Shown: piece after piece, positions 26,236-34,761 of the stretch | Numbering within the stretch: position 1 is the first letter of the stretch | How the letters are laid out: every line of letters begins with the position of its first letter | Origin: Desulfocapsaceae bacterium | GTDB taxonomy: Bacteria > Desulfobacterota > Desulfobulbia > Desulfobulbales > Desulfocapsaceae | DNA: 36,964 nucleotides | Assembly: GCA_028697885.1 (NCBI GenBank) | Contig: JAQVER010000013.1 | Coordinates: 1-36,964 of the forward strand | Direction: 5' to 3' | Program-made: the position numbers and the translations under genes | Notes under the pieces: generated by a model | What the model was told of the DNA's origin: nothing | The model's database searches: none | The model's input: only the letters and a program-made list of their open reading frames with translations

Positions 26236-27396
26236 ATGTTTCGACATCGCATCTTCTGGATCATCCTCTTCGTTCTCTTAGGTCTTGGTACCCTTCTCTG
26301 GTACCGGCTTTCACCGGAAAAAATGGAAGTCATTGTCGCGCCTGTTGAACAAGGTACGGTAGAAAAAGTTGTGGCCAATACCCGGGCCGGCACCCTGAAG
26401 GCCTTCCGTCAGGCCCATCTCTCTCCCGCGATCGGCGGCCAGCTCAGTGTCCTGGCGGTGCAAAAAGGGGATCAGGTGCAACAAGGCCAGCTCCTGCTGG
26501 AACTGTGGAACAAAGACCTTCTTGCTGAAAAAGAGCTGGCGGCAAGTGAAGCCAGAACGGCCCAGGCCCAAGCAGAATCGGCCCGGGTACAGGCGGAAAA
26601 CTCCAGCCGCGAGGCAAAGCGCCTCCAACACCTGTTCCAGATTAACGCCATTGCAGAAGAGACAATTGACAAGGCAAAAAGTCTGGCCGAAGCCCAGCGC
26701 TATACCTATCAGGCTGCCCTTGCTGCCGCCGAAACAAGCTTGGCCCGACTGAATGTCATCAGCACCCAACTGGAGCGAACCCGCTTGCTGGCTCCTTTTC
26801 CCGGGATTATCGCCGAGATCCATGGTGAGCTGAACGAATATATCACCCCCTCACCGCCAGGAATCGCCACCCTGCCCGCTATCGAACTGCTTGACACCTC
26901 CAGCTTTTACATTACCGCCCCCATTGACGAAGTAGATGCGGCAAAGGTTCAGGTGGGCGCAAAGGCCAGAATCACCATGGATGCCTTTGGTGACAAACAT
27001 TTTGCAGCCCGGGTTCGCCGAATTGCCCCCTATGTTCTGGATCTTGAAAAACAGGCCCGTACCGTGGAGGTGGAACTGGAGTTCACCGACCCGCAAGACA
27101 CAAAAAATCTTCTGGCCGGATACAGCGTTGACGCGGAAATCATCCTTGAAGAACGCAGCAACACCTTGCGCATTCCCACTCAGGCCCTGCTGCCGGGGAA
27201 CAGGGTCTATGTCTATCAGCCCCAAAAAGGTCGCCTGGAAGAACGAATCATCCGGCCGGGCTTGAGTAACTGGGACCGAACCGAGGTCATTGAGGGCTTG
27301 CAGTCAGGCGAGCTGATAGTCCTTTCTATCGATCAACCGGGCCTCAAGGACGGGACCCCAGTCAGGATTTCCCAAGAGGAATCGACAAAGAAATGA
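26236..27396 (+). CDS. MacA/HlyD-like periplasmic adaptor of an ABC export system
   Basis: A 386-residue membrane-fusion protein. One N-terminal membrane anchor (about residues 5-22, FWIILFVLLGLGTLLWY) leads to a biotinyl-lipoyl-like hairpin base (GGQLSVLAVQKGDQVQQGQL). A long alpha-hairpin, about 85-180, is rich in Ala, Glu and Gln. Beta-barrel parts carry TRLLAPFPGIIAEIHGELNE, and a C-terminal RIPTQALLPGNRVYVY follows. The role is to bridge the inner-membrane ABC pump and an outer-membrane channel; no TolC gene is in the window. GGAG stands before ATG 26236. It overlaps the ATPase gene by 4 bases, which defines a MacA-ATPase-permease-permease operon. Confidence 0.9.
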   Translation: MFRHRIFWIILFVLLGLGTLLWYRLSPEKMEVIVAPVEQGTVEKVVANTRAGTLKAFRQAHLSPAIGGQLSVLAVQKGDQVQQGQLLLELWNKDLLAEKELAASEARTAQAQAESARVQAENSSREAKRLQHLFQINAIAEETIDKAKSLAEAQRYTYQAALAAAETSLARLNVISTQLERTRLLAPFPGIIAEIHGELNEYITPSPPGIATLPAIELLDTSSFYITAPIDEVDAAKVQVGAKARITMDAFGDKHFAARVRRIAPYVLDLEKQARTVEVELEFTDPQDTKNLLAGYSVDAEIILEERSNTLRIPTQALLPGNRVYVYQPQKGRLEERIIRPGLSNWDRTEVIEGLQSGELIVLSIDQPGLKDGTPVRISQEESTKK

Positions 27397-28061
27397 TTCA
27401 CCTCCAGCACATTGAACGGATATTCCTGGTAGGCGACGAAGAGGTCCATGCCCTTTCTGATGTATCCATGACCGCCTCAGACGGAGAATATATCGCCATT
27501 ATGGGGCCATCCGGTTCAGGCAAGTCTTCTCTCCTCAATATTATAGGCCTCCTCGATCGTCCTGATAATGGATCCTATGAGCTGGACGGAATCAAGGTCT
27601 CGGAACTGGATGAACAACAACAGGCCGAAATCCGACGGCACAAGATTGGCTTTGTCTTCCAGTTTTTTCATCTGGTGCCGCGCCTGACCGCCTTTGACAA
27701 TATCGCCCTGCCCCTGATGCTCTCCGGTATAAAGCAGGAGGAACGACAGGTTCGGGTCACTGCGGCCTTGGCTGCCTTTGGTCTTAGCAATCGGGCCGGA
27801 CACCGTCCGGATCAACTGTCAGGGGGACAACGGCAGCGGGTGGCCATTGCCCGGGCCACAATCATGCAACCCTCGGTGATCCTGGCCGATGAGCCCACCG
27901 GCAACCTTGACCGCAGTTCCGGCATCGAAGTGGCGGAGATTCTCGAAGAACTGAACCGACAGGGGATCACCCTGATCATGGTCACTCACGACCCGGATCT
28001 GGGCCGACGGGCACGTCGGCAGATTCTGATGGTGGACGGGCGCATTGAGCATGACAAATGA
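27393..28061 (+). CDS. MacB/LolD-type ABC ATPase (stand-alone)
   Basis: A 222-residue ABC ATPase of the MacB/LolD/FtsE branch. Walker A is GPSGSGKS at residues 38-45, the signature is LSGGQRQR (about 138-145), Walker B is VILADEP with TGNLD after it, and the H-loop is MVTHD. In classic MacB the ATPase is fused to the permease; here it is separate and followed by two permease genes. ATG 27393 overlaps the adaptor stop as ATGA. It should energise export by the neighbouring permeases, acting by mechanotransmission rather than substrate passage through the membrane, as described for MacB. Confidence 0.93.
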   Translation: MIHLQHIERIFLVGDEEVHALSDVSMTASDGEYIAIMGPSGSGKSSLLNIIGLLDRPDNGSYELDGIKVSELDEQQQAEIRRHKIGFVFQFFHLVPRLTAFDNIALPLMLSGIKQEERQVRVTAALAAFGLSNRAGHRPDQLSGGQRQRVAIARATIMQPSVILADEPTGNLDRSSGIEVAEILEELNRQGITLIMVTHDPDLGRRARRQILMVDGRIEHDK

Positions 28062-28083
28062 TAGTGTCCTGAGGAAACAACGC

Positions 28084-29289
28084 ATGCAGATCCGTGATAT
28101 CCTTTCCTTCAGTATGCATGCGGCCACTGCCAATCGTGGCCGCACCCTGCTCATGCTGCTGGCCATGGCCATAGGGGTCAGTTCCGTGGTTGTCCTCATC
28201 TCCCTTGGCGACAGTGCCAGGATCTATGTCATCGACCAGTTTTCCTCACTCGGCACCAACCTCCTCATCGTCCTGCCCGGACGTTCGGAAACAACCGGCG
28301 GCCCTCCCCCCCTGTTGGGCGAGACCCCCCGCGATCTTACTCTCGAAGATGCCATTTCCCTGACCAGGGCCCGCACCGTGCGGCGGATCGCACCAATCAT
28401 CGCCGGCTCCGCGCCGGTGTCCGTACACAATCTGGAACGGGAGATGCTGGTACTGGGCAGCACCTCCGAAATCTTTGACATCCGCCACCTGGATTTGAGC
28501 CAGGGCAACTTTCTGCCGCCCGGCGACCCGACTCGAGCCGAGGCCATCTGTGTCATCGGCCTGACAGGAAAAAAAGAGCTCTTTGGCAACCAGCCGGCCA
28601 TTGGCAGGTGGCTGCGCATCGGCGACCGCCGTTTCCGGGTTATCGGGATTCTTGCTTCGCCCGAAGTCTCCCTCGGAGAGGATCTGGGCGACATGGTCAT
28701 CATTCCGGTGGCAGCAGCACAGTCACTTTTCAACGCCTCCTCGCTGTTTCGTATTCTGGTGGAGGCCACAAGTCCTGAAGGGATGGAACAGACCCGACAA
28801 TCCATCCTCGAGACCATCCGGGCCCGCCACGAGGGAGAGGATGACATCACAGTCATTACCCAGGACGCAATCCTGGCCACCTTTGACCGAATATTTAAGG
28901 CACTGACCCTGTCTGTGGCCGGGATTGCCGCCATCAGTCTGGTAGTGGCCGGGATCATGATCATGAATGTCATGCTGGTAGCCATCTCCAACAGGAAGAC
29001 AGAGATCGGTCTGCTCAAGGCCCTGGGAGCGTCAAAGGGACAGATTATGCAGCTGTTCCTGACCGAGTCAACCATCCTGTCATCAATCGGAGCCGCCATC
29101 GGGCTGGTATTGGCCTTGCTCGGCATACGGCTGGCAGCGTTTCTCTTTCCTCAATTTCCTCTGTACATCGCCCCTTGGTCACCGGCCATAGCACTGGCAG
29201 TGGCCCTGATTACCGGGATCATCTTTGGCATATTGCCGGCACGGCGGGCGGCCAGCCTGGAACCGGCATTATCCCTGGCCCGACGCTAG
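28084..29289 (+). CDS. MacB-like ABC permease, first of two
   Basis: A 401-residue FtsX/MacB-type permease. One N-terminal membrane helix (about 20-42, TLLMLLAMAIGVSSVVVLIS) is followed by a periplasmic domain of some 230 residues. Three C-terminal helices come next (VAGIAAISLVVAGIMIMNVM and two after). The cytoplasmic coupling segment KTEIGLLKALGASKGQIMQL and final FGILPARRAASLEPAL are family hallmarks. ATG 28084 is preferred because GAGGA lies 8 bases upstream. ATG 28051, which would overlap the ATPase gene by 11 bases, is possible and adds 11 residues. It most likely pairs with the second permease as a heterodimer. Confidence 0.9.
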   Translation: MQIRDILSFSMHAATANRGRTLLMLLAMAIGVSSVVVLISLGDSARIYVIDQFSSLGTNLLIVLPGRSETTGGPPPLLGETPRDLTLEDAISLTRARTVRRIAPIIAGSAPVSVHNLEREMLVLGSTSEIFDIRHLDLSQGNFLPPGDPTRAEAICVIGLTGKKELFGNQPAIGRWLRIGDRRFRVIGILASPEVSLGEDLGDMVIIPVAAAQSLFNASSLFRILVEATSPEGMEQTRQSILETIRARHEGEDDITVITQDAILATFDRIFKALTLSVAGIAAISLVVAGIMIMNVMLVAISNRKTEIGLLKALGASKGQIMQLFLTESTILSSIGAAIGLVLALLGIRLAAFLFPQFPLYIAPWSPAIALAVALITGIIFGILPARRAASLEPALSLARR

Positions 29290-29303
29290 GAGCCGCTACG
29301 ACT

Positions 29304-30503
29304 ATGCAGGTAAACGACTTTTTACGATATACTATCAATGGCGTTCGCGCCCAGCGACTGCGTAGCTTTCTGACAGCCCTGGGTATTGGAGTAGGCATTG
29401 GCGCGGTGGTCCTGCTCACCTCGCTCGGAGAGGGTTTGCATCACTTTATCCTCGCTGAATTCAGCCAATTCGGCACCAACCTCATCGCCATCAATCCCGG
29501 CAAAGTTACCACTCATGGCATCTCCGGGGCTCTGGTCAGCAATGTCCGTCCCTTGACCATTGAGGACACCGAAAGCCTCAAAAAACTGCCCCAGATCCTG
29601 GATACGGTTTCCGTGGTGCAAGGCAATGCTGCAATCGAGGCTGGTAGCCACCAGAGACGAACCACTATCTATGGGGTTGATGCCTCTGCCTCCAGGGTCT
29701 GGAAATTTGCTGTGGCGACCGGTCGTTTTCTCCCCGATGATCCTCCCCGGGCGGCACGCTCCTTTGCAATACTGGGCAGTAAGGTACGGCAGGAGTTGTT
29801 CGGCTCCACTCAGGCCTTGGGCATGCGAGTCCGCATTGGCGGCGAGCTCTTCCGGGTCATCGGCACCATGGAGTCAAAGGGGCAGCTCCTCGGTTTTGAC
29901 CTTGACGATGCCGTTTATATCCCTGCCAGCAAGGCCCTGGCCCTCTTTAATCGGGAAAGTCTTATGGAGATAGACCTGCTCCATAGCACCAACAGCAGCT
30001 CCAGCGTAGTAGCCGAACAGGTCAGGAAGGTCTTGGCAGGCCGGCACGGCAGTGAGGATTTCACCATCACCACCCAGGAAAAGATGCTGGATGTGTTGGG
30101 CGGAGTGCTGGGCACCCTGACCATCGCGGTAGGTGCATTGGGAGGAATATCCCTGCTGGTGGGCGGTGTCGGCATCCTGACAATCATGTCGATTGCGGTC
30201 AATGAACGCACCGGAGAAATCGGTCTGCTCAGGGCTCTAGGGGTTGGCCGGAATCAGATACTTGCTCTCTTTCTTGGTGAGGCGGTTGTGCTCGCAGCCA
30301 TCGGCGGACTGGCCGGACTGGGATTGGGGGTAGGAGGATCGTGGTTTGTCAGTCTTCTGGTACCGGCCCTGCCCAGTCACACCTCCTGGGGCTATGTGGT
30401 CTCAGCTGAGCTGTTGGCGGCCTTTGTGGGTCTAGTGGCCGGAGTCCTGCCCGCCCGTCGTGCCGCCAGAATGCATCCCGTTGAGGCACTCCGGACGGAA
30501 TAA
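29304..30503 (+). CDS. MacB-like ABC permease, second of two
   Basis: A 399-residue paralogue of the preceding permease, with the same order: N-terminal helix (LTALGIGVGIGAVVLLTSLG), periplasmic domain, three C-terminal helices, coupling segment RTGEIGLLRALGVGRNQILA and final GVLPARRAARMHPVEAL. ATG 29304 has AGGAG at 29288-29292. The frame is open further upstream to 29175 inside the first permease, but that region is not needed. Matching start regions (MQIRDILSF versus MQVNDFLRY) point to an old duplication. The operon ends at the hairpin 3 bases downstream. Confidence 0.9.
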   Translation: MQVNDFLRYTINGVRAQRLRSFLTALGIGVGIGAVVLLTSLGEGLHHFILAEFSQFGTNLIAINPGKVTTHGISGALVSNVRPLTIEDTESLKKLPQILDTVSVVQGNAAIEAGSHQRRTTIYGVDASASRVWKFAVATGRFLPDDPPRAARSFAILGSKVRQELFGSTQALGMRVRIGGELFRVIGTMESKGQLLGFDLDDAVYIPASKALALFNRESLMEIDLLHSTNSSSSVVAEQVRKVLAGRHGSEDFTITTQEKMLDVLGGVLGTLTIAVGALGGISLLVGGVGILTIMSIAVNERTGEIGLLRALGVGRNQILALFLGEAVVLAAIGGLAGLGLGVGGSWFVSLLVPALPSHTSWGYVVSAELLAAFVGLVAGVLPARRAARMHPVEALRTE

Positions 30504-30505
30504 AG

Positions 30506-30539
30506 TATATTTGTAGCCTTCAAGAAGGCTACAAATATA
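30506..30539. terminator. Perfect 15-bp hairpin between convergent genes
   Basis: The left arm TATATTTGTAGCCTT (30506-30520) and right arm AAGGCTACAAATATA (30525-30539) pair perfectly around a CAAG loop. It lies between the ends of the second permease (+) and the SPFH gene (-). The A/T-rich outer stem supplies U-rich tails on both strands, so it probably terminates both transcripts. Confidence 0.8.
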
Positions 30540-30544
30540 TCTTG

Positions 30545-31438
30545 TCACTTCACAACCTTGAGACCAAACATCCCCTGAAGTGCGGCCGGCAGATCCGCAG
30601 GCAGCACCACCGTTTTGGCATTTTCGGAGGTACTCAGTCCCTGTAGAGTAGCTATATATTTCTCGCCCAGCAGGTAGAGAGCCGGCAACTGCTCGCTCCC
30701 AATCCCCTTTTGCACCAGCTCCAGAGCATCCTTAGTGGCATTGGCAAGGACAATCCTGGCCTCGGCATCCCGCCTCGAAGCTTCAAGGCTGCCCTCGGCC
30801 TCCAGGATGGCCTTCTGCTTCTGACCTTCTGCCATCAGGATAGCGGCCTGTTTTTCCCCTTCAGCCTCTGTGATAGCTGCCCTTCGAATCCGCTCAGCCG
30901 CAGCCTGACGTTCCATGGAGGCCTGCATGGTAGTCGATGGTTTGATATCCTGAATCTCGATACTTTTGACCGTCAATCCCCAATCCTCAAGATCATTGGC
31001 AATAGCCTGAATCAATTTAAGCTTGATCTGCTCCCGGGAGCTGAGGGCATCATCCAGATCCATCTGACCAATAATGGCCCGCAGATTGGTCATAATCAGG
31101 TTTCTGGTGGCATTTTCATAGAAATCAATACCGAAAATAGCCTTATGCGGGGTATGGATATTGATAAAGGCAATAGCATTGGTGATGATTACCGCATTAT
31201 CACGGGTAATGACCTCCTGGCTGGGGATATCGAGAGAAATATCCTTTCTGGTAACCTTGGCGGCGATGGTATCAATATAGGGGACAATCAGATTCAGCCC
31301 CGGTGTAAGCGTGGCATGATATTTACCCAAGCGCATAATCACATATTCAAAGCCCTGGGGAACAATCTTGACTCCGTTGGCAATAGTCACAATGACCAAA
31401 ACCAGGATAGCTCCTATAACAATAAGGCCTACATTCAT
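30545..31438 (-). CDS. SPFH/band 7 (stomatin/QmcA-like) membrane protein
   Basis: A 297-residue slipin-like protein. One N-terminal membrane helix (about 4-22) is followed by the SPFH domain: VPQGFEYVIMRLGKYHATLT, GLNLIVPYIDTI, DVPSQEVITRDN-like SLDIPSQEVITRDN, and DLEDWGLTVKSIEIQDIKP. A long Ala/Glu/Arg-rich coiled coil comes next (about 175-240, RQAAAERIRRAAITEAEGEK). Family members oligomerise in membrane microdomains and often act with an NfeD partner, which is here the gene directly upstream. ATG 31438 has AGGAGGA just upstream. It is probably an inner-membrane protein with membrane-quality-control roles (family knowledge). Confidence 0.93.
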   Translation of the reverse strand: MNVGLIVIGAILVLVIVTIANGVKIVPQGFEYVIMRLGKYHATLTPGLNLIVPYIDTIAAKVTRKDISLDIPSQEVITRDNAVIITNAIAFINIHTPHKAIFGIDFYENATRNLIMTNLRAIIGQMDLDDALSSREQIKLKLIQAIANDLEDWGLTVKSIEIQDIKPSTTMQASMERQAAAERIRRAAITEAEGEKQAAILMAEGQKQKAILEAEGSLEASRRDAEARIVLANATKDALELVQKGIGSEQLPALYLLGEKYIATLQGLSTSENAKTVVLPADLPAALQGMFGLKVVK

Positions 31439-31470
31439 ATTTTCTTCCTCCTGTCAAAGATTCAACAACA

Positions 31471-31941
31471 TTACCGCACTCTTTCCACTTTAAGAATTCG
31501 CTCTTCTTTGTGATCCTGGGAGAGAACCGCTAACACCCGAACCCGGTTCCCGGTTTCTATCGGTTCATCAGCCAGATACATCCAGGATTCATCATCCAGT
31601 ACCGGGACAGAAAAAACCACACGGCCTTTCTCCCCCGGAATCAGAGCCCGAGTCGCAGCAATCCCGGTCTGGCCTATGGCCGCCTGCTCATCCACCAGCA
31701 GGGACTTCATTTTTTTCCGTGGCACAAAAAAACGAAACCAGAAGAAGGTAAAGGCAACACTGGATATTGAAAACACCAGCAGTTGCCACTTCAATGAAAT
31801 ATCAGGAAGGAGGGCCATCAACAGACCCGTCACCAGCGCCCCCAGCCCAAACCAGAAGATGGTGAAGGACGGCACCACCATTTCCATAAGAACCAGGATG
31901 ATTCCCAGAACAATCCAGTGCCACCAGAGAATATTTTCCAT
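31471..31941 (-). CDS. NfeD-like membrane protein (YbbJ type)
   Basis: A 156-residue protein with two or three N-terminal membrane segments (WHWIVLGIILVLMEMVVPSF, WFGLGALVTGLLMALLP, WQLLVFSISSVAFTFFWF). A small C-terminal OB-fold domain carries IGQTGIAATRALIPGEKGRV, NRVRVLAVLSQDHKEERIL. It belongs to the short NfeD class without a protease domain, which regularly accompanies SPFH proteins. It lies 32 bases before the SPFH gene on the same strand, so the two form an operon. ATG 31941 has AAGGA close upstream; a GTG codon just before it is less likely. Confidence 0.92.
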   Translation of the reverse strand: MENILWWHWIVLGIILVLMEMVVPSFTIFWFGLGALVTGLLMALLPDISLKWQLLVFSISSVAFTFFWFRFFVPRKKMKSLLVDEQAAIGQTGIAATRALIPGEKGRVVFSVPVLDDESWMYLADEPIETGNRVRVLAVLSQDHKEERILKVERVR

Positions 31942-32141
31942 CACCCTTCCTTATCTGAGATTTAGAGCAGTTATTACATCCAGTTGAGAAAAACTTTATG
32001 CAAACCTGCAAGCCACTCCCTCTACAGCTGTCTGTTTGTTGGGGAATACGCGAAAAACAAAACAACAGCTGAGAATAATCATATGTTAATTTTTTCTTTA
32101 AATCAATTACAACTCCTCATTACAAACTTCTCATCGGCAAA

Positions 32142-32507
32142 CTAACCTCCGACGCGTTTAACCTTATATCCTTGTGCTGAAAACTCTGCCATCAGCAGAT
32201 CCCGATGGTCACCTTGAATCTCAAGCACCCCATCTTTTATTGCTCCACCGCAGCCACATTTTTTCTTCAGATCTCGAGCTATTGACCTCAGTTCCTCCGG
32301 GTCAAGGGCCAGACCTGTCACTAAGGTCACCCCTTTGCCCCTACGCCCTTTTGTCTCCATGCTGATCCTGACAAGGCCATCAGAAAACGGGACAGTGGAG
32401 TTTTTACGACAGTCACATTGTGATGATGCCTTTTTACAGGTAGGACATATCCTACCCTGTTCCGTGGAAAAGACCAGGCCGACATCTCTGCTGTTTTTCT
32501 TGGACAT
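32142..32507 (-). CDS. yciH: SUI1/eIF1-like translation factor
   Basis: A 121-residue protein. The N-terminus has a small Cys cluster (CPTCKKASSQCDCRK), probably zinc-binding. The SUI1 domain follows, with TKGRRGKGVTLVTGL (basic RNA-contact loop), LKKKCGCGGAIKDGVLEIQG and a final GYKVKRVGG. Bacterial YciH resembles eIF1 and affects start-site fidelity in vitro, though it is not essential. ATG 32507 has GGAG 7-8 bases upstream. The open frame continues upstream for 68 codons into the divergent intergenic region but without a supporting start. It is divergent from the MATE gene. Confidence 0.92.
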   Translation of the reverse strand: MSKKNSRDVGLVFSTEQGRICPTCKKASSQCDCRKNSTVPFSDGLVRISMETKGRRGKGVTLVTGLALDPEELRSIARDLKKKCGCGGAIKDGVLEIQGDHRDLLMAEFSAQGYKVKRVGG

Positions 32508-32617
32508 AACTTTTCTCCGATCAAGAGTTACAGTATCTTCCCGCTTGATGAAATGGTATTGTAGTAAAAGCAGTACATTATTGCCAGGCAGATAAGATAC
32601 AGAAAAAATGGAAAGAG

Positions 32618-34054
32618 ATGAAAAAAATCTGGAACAAGTGGAGAGAACACAGCCGATATGGTGAGGTGTCAAAAGTCTGCATCCCTCTGGTAATGAGTAT
32701 GACCGCAACAATGGTCATGGAGTTCACCGATCGGGTGTTTCTTTCCAACTACAGCGTAGACGCCATCTCCGCAGCACTCCCAGCAGGAATCACCGCCTTT
32801 CTGTGCATGACGTTTCTGGGCGGGATAGGTGGCTATGTCACTGTTTTTATCGCTCAATACTATGGTGCCGGTAAAAATCAGCAGATTGGAATTGCCCTGT
32901 GGCAGGGGATTTACTTTTGCCTGTTTGCCGGAGTTATCCTCTTTACCCTCTCCCTGGTCGCAACCGGCCCCCTGTTTCTACTGGCAGGACATCCTCACGA
33001 GGTTCGAGCCCTGGAGGAAATCTATTTTAACATCTTATGTCGGGGTGCCATATTCCACGTAACGGCCCAGACCATCTCCGGGTTCTTCACCGGCCGGGGC
33101 ATGACCCGCCCGGTTATGCTTTGCAATATTATCGGCATGATGATTAACATTCCCCTGGATTATGCCTTAATCAACGGAGTCTGGGGGCTGCCTGAAATGG
33201 GGATCGCCGGTGCCGGAATTGCGACCGTGATTTCCTGGGCCGTCATTGTCCTGCTGCTCATCCCCTTGATCTTCACCCAAGAGAATGACAGACTTTACCA
33301 TATCTATAAAGGGAGTCCTTTGAATCTTGGAATTTTTCTGCGGCTCATGAGATTTGGGCTTCCCGGTAGTCTACAATTCAGCCTTGACATCTTCGCCTTC
33401 ACCTTTTTCATTCTCATGGTTGGGCGACTGGGAAGGGAAGAGCTTGCTGCCAGCAATATCGTGATCGCCATCAGTTCTCTGGCCTTTATGCCTGCCCTCG
33501 GGTTTTCACAGGGTATCAGCAGTCTGGTGGGACAGGCTCTGGGGCGTGGCAGGCCGCAACAGGCCAAATACGCTACCTGGAGCGGAATCCATCTCCTGCT
33601 GAGCTATATTCTTTTCCTTAATTTCTTCCTGATTTTTACCCCGGAGGCCATCATTGCCCTCTTCATTCCCCAGGGACAGGATGCGGTCGGGTATGCCTCC
33701 GTTGTTGAGCTCTGTACCCATTTACTCCGTATCGTTGCCGTCTATATATGCATGGATGTCTTTTACATGAGCTTCTCAGGAGTACTCCGAGGTGCAGGAG
33801 ATACCCGCTTTATCATGTGGTGCATTGGCACATCGTCGGTATTCTGCATGCTCCTTCCTCTCTACATCGGCATAGAATTCTTTGACAAGGGGCTCTACTA
33901 CGCCTGGTTCTGTGTCCTGCTCTTTGTGGCAGTCCTCTTTATCATGGCGTCCTTCAGGTACCGACAGGGGAAATGGCAGCATATACTGGTTGTTGAACGG
34001 GAAACTGGACCAGAGAAGAATCCCAAACGAGCAGGAACAAAGGTTTCGGCTTGA
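32618..34054 (+). CDS. MATE-family multidrug/cation antiporter
   Basis: A 478-residue protein with about 12 membrane segments in two homologous halves. MTATMVMEFTDRVFLSNYS at about 25-45 is the first MATE motif, and GRGMTRPVMLCNIIGMMINI with LDYALINGVWGLPEMGIAGA (about 165-200) is the conserved loop. FSQGISSLVGQALGRGRPQQ in the second half mirrors the first. It exports organic compounds using sodium or proton gradients; the substrate cannot be told. GGAAAGAG stands upstream of ATG 32618. It is convergent with the small coiled-coil gene at 34068. Confidence 0.92.
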   Translation: MKKIWNKWREHSRYGEVSKVCIPLVMSMTATMVMEFTDRVFLSNYSVDAISAALPAGITAFLCMTFLGGIGGYVTVFIAQYYGAGKNQQIGIALWQGIYFCLFAGVILFTLSLVATGPLFLLAGHPHEVRALEEIYFNILCRGAIFHVTAQTISGFFTGRGMTRPVMLCNIIGMMINIPLDYALINGVWGLPEMGIAGAGIATVISWAVIVLLLIPLIFTQENDRLYHIYKGSPLNLGIFLRLMRFGLPGSLQFSLDIFAFTFFILMVGRLGREELAASNIVIAISSLAFMPALGFSQGISSLVGQALGRGRPQQAKYATWSGIHLLLSYILFLNFFLIFTPEAIIALFIPQGQDAVGYASVVELCTHLLRIVAVYICMDVFYMSFSGVLRGAGDTRFIMWCIGTSSVFCMLLPLYIGIEFFDKGLYYAWFCVLLFVAVLFIMASFRYRQGKWQHILVVERETGPEKNPKRAGTKVSA

Positions 34055-34067
34055 ATACAAATTGGAT

Positions 34068-34286
34068 CTAGCGGCCACTCATACGAACGGAATGAGTACA
34101 GAAAGATGACGATGTTTTTTTGTCCTCAAGCATCTTGCGTAACTGCTGCAATTCCGCTTGAGACTGACGTAATTCCTCACGCAAGTCAGTATTTGCATGT
34201 AATGGCAACGCCTCAAGTTTTTCTTCAAGGCGAGCTACATTCTGCTGGGCGCGATACAATTCTATGGCCAGTAATTTGATTGACAT
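34068..34286 (-). CDS. Small coiled-coil protein downstream of the 50-residue gene
   Basis: A 72-residue protein dominated by a coiled coil: LYRAQQNVARLEEKLEAL, then REELRQSQAELQQLRKMLED. The last 12 residues are Ser-rich and end in Gly-Arg. ATG 34286 gives a start directly before the helix. ATG 34325 in the same frame would add 13 residues and lies 33 bases after the neighbouring 50-codon gene. Neither has a convincing ribosome-binding site, so translation may be coupled to that gene. No function is known, and the two look like one transcription unit. Confidence 0.6.
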   Translation of the reverse strand: MSIKLLAIELYRAQQNVARLEEKLEALPLHANTDLREELRQSQAELQQLRKMLEDKKTSSSFCTHSVRMSGR

Positions 34287-34358
34287 CAGGGGCGCAGGAT
34301 AGAGGTTATGGATCAAAAGACCCATGAAAAAAGATAATGGGAGAGAAAAAAATTCCTG

Positions 34359-34511
34359 CTATTTTTTACAGTTATCAGAGTCTTTCTGTTGCATTGCGCT
34401 TTTATTAAAAAAATCACAATATTCCTGCACCAGTTTCTTCCTGTCAACAGGGGACATTTTAAAATAAAAGGGACTGAGCATAAGAACTCCAATAGCTTCC
34501 TGACTGGTCAT
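34359..34511 (-). CDS. 50-residue small protein with strong ribosome-binding site
   Basis: A 50-codon gene. AAAGGAGGAT lies just upstream of ATG 34511 at ideal spacing, the strongest start signal in this part of the window. The product begins MTSQEAIGVLMLSPFYFKMS, continues VDRKKLVQEYCDFFNKS, and ends in a charged tail with one more Cys. It reads as two short helices joined at SPFYFKMSP. There is no signal peptide or membrane span. The coiled-coil gene follows 72 bases downstream on the same strand. No family is claimed. Confidence 0.65.
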   Translation of the reverse strand: MTSQEAIGVLMLSPFYFKMSPVDRKKLVQEYCDFFNKSAMQQKDSDNCKK

Positions 34512-34677
34512 ATCCTTATCCTCCTTTCATTTTTTAAGAAAAATAAAAAAATTTGGTATTCGTTATTACTCTTATCGACTCTTCTATACTTATTATTTAT
34601 CAAAAAAAGTAATACATGTAAATATTTAATGAACTTATCTCTTCAATAGAAGCCATTAGACATGCAATTAAACAAGA

Positions 34678-34708
34678 CAAGGGTTGAATCTGACAGATTC
34701 AACCCTTG
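34678..34708. terminator. Hairpin downstream of yajC
   Basis: CAAGGGTTGAATCTG (34678-34692) and CAGATTCAACCCTTG (34694-34708) are a perfect inverted repeat around a single A, so in practice a stem of about 13 bp with a small loop. It lies 54 bases past the yajC stop on the minus strand, followed there by a T-rich run. It probably ends the tgt-yajC transcript. Confidence 0.7.
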
Positions 34709-34761
34709 TGTCCGGTACCTTTCTCTACAACCTGCAGAGCGTATCAGCAGCCGCCGATACC

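Noticed and set aside
28224..29126. 300-codon minus-strand frame inside the first MacB-like permease
   Set aside because: Ser/Arg/Met-rich composition without motifs; it is the antisense shadow of a well-supported gene.
29175..29303. Upstream extension of the second permease into the first
   Set aside because: The extra 43 residues are Gly/Pro-rich without a family match, and ATG 29304 has an AGGAG at a usable distance.
34389..34649. 86-codon plus-strand frame with a hydrophobic Leu-rich end
   Set aside because: It overlaps the better-supported 50-residue gene on the minus strand, has no good ribosome-binding site, and its second half is AT-rich low complexity.
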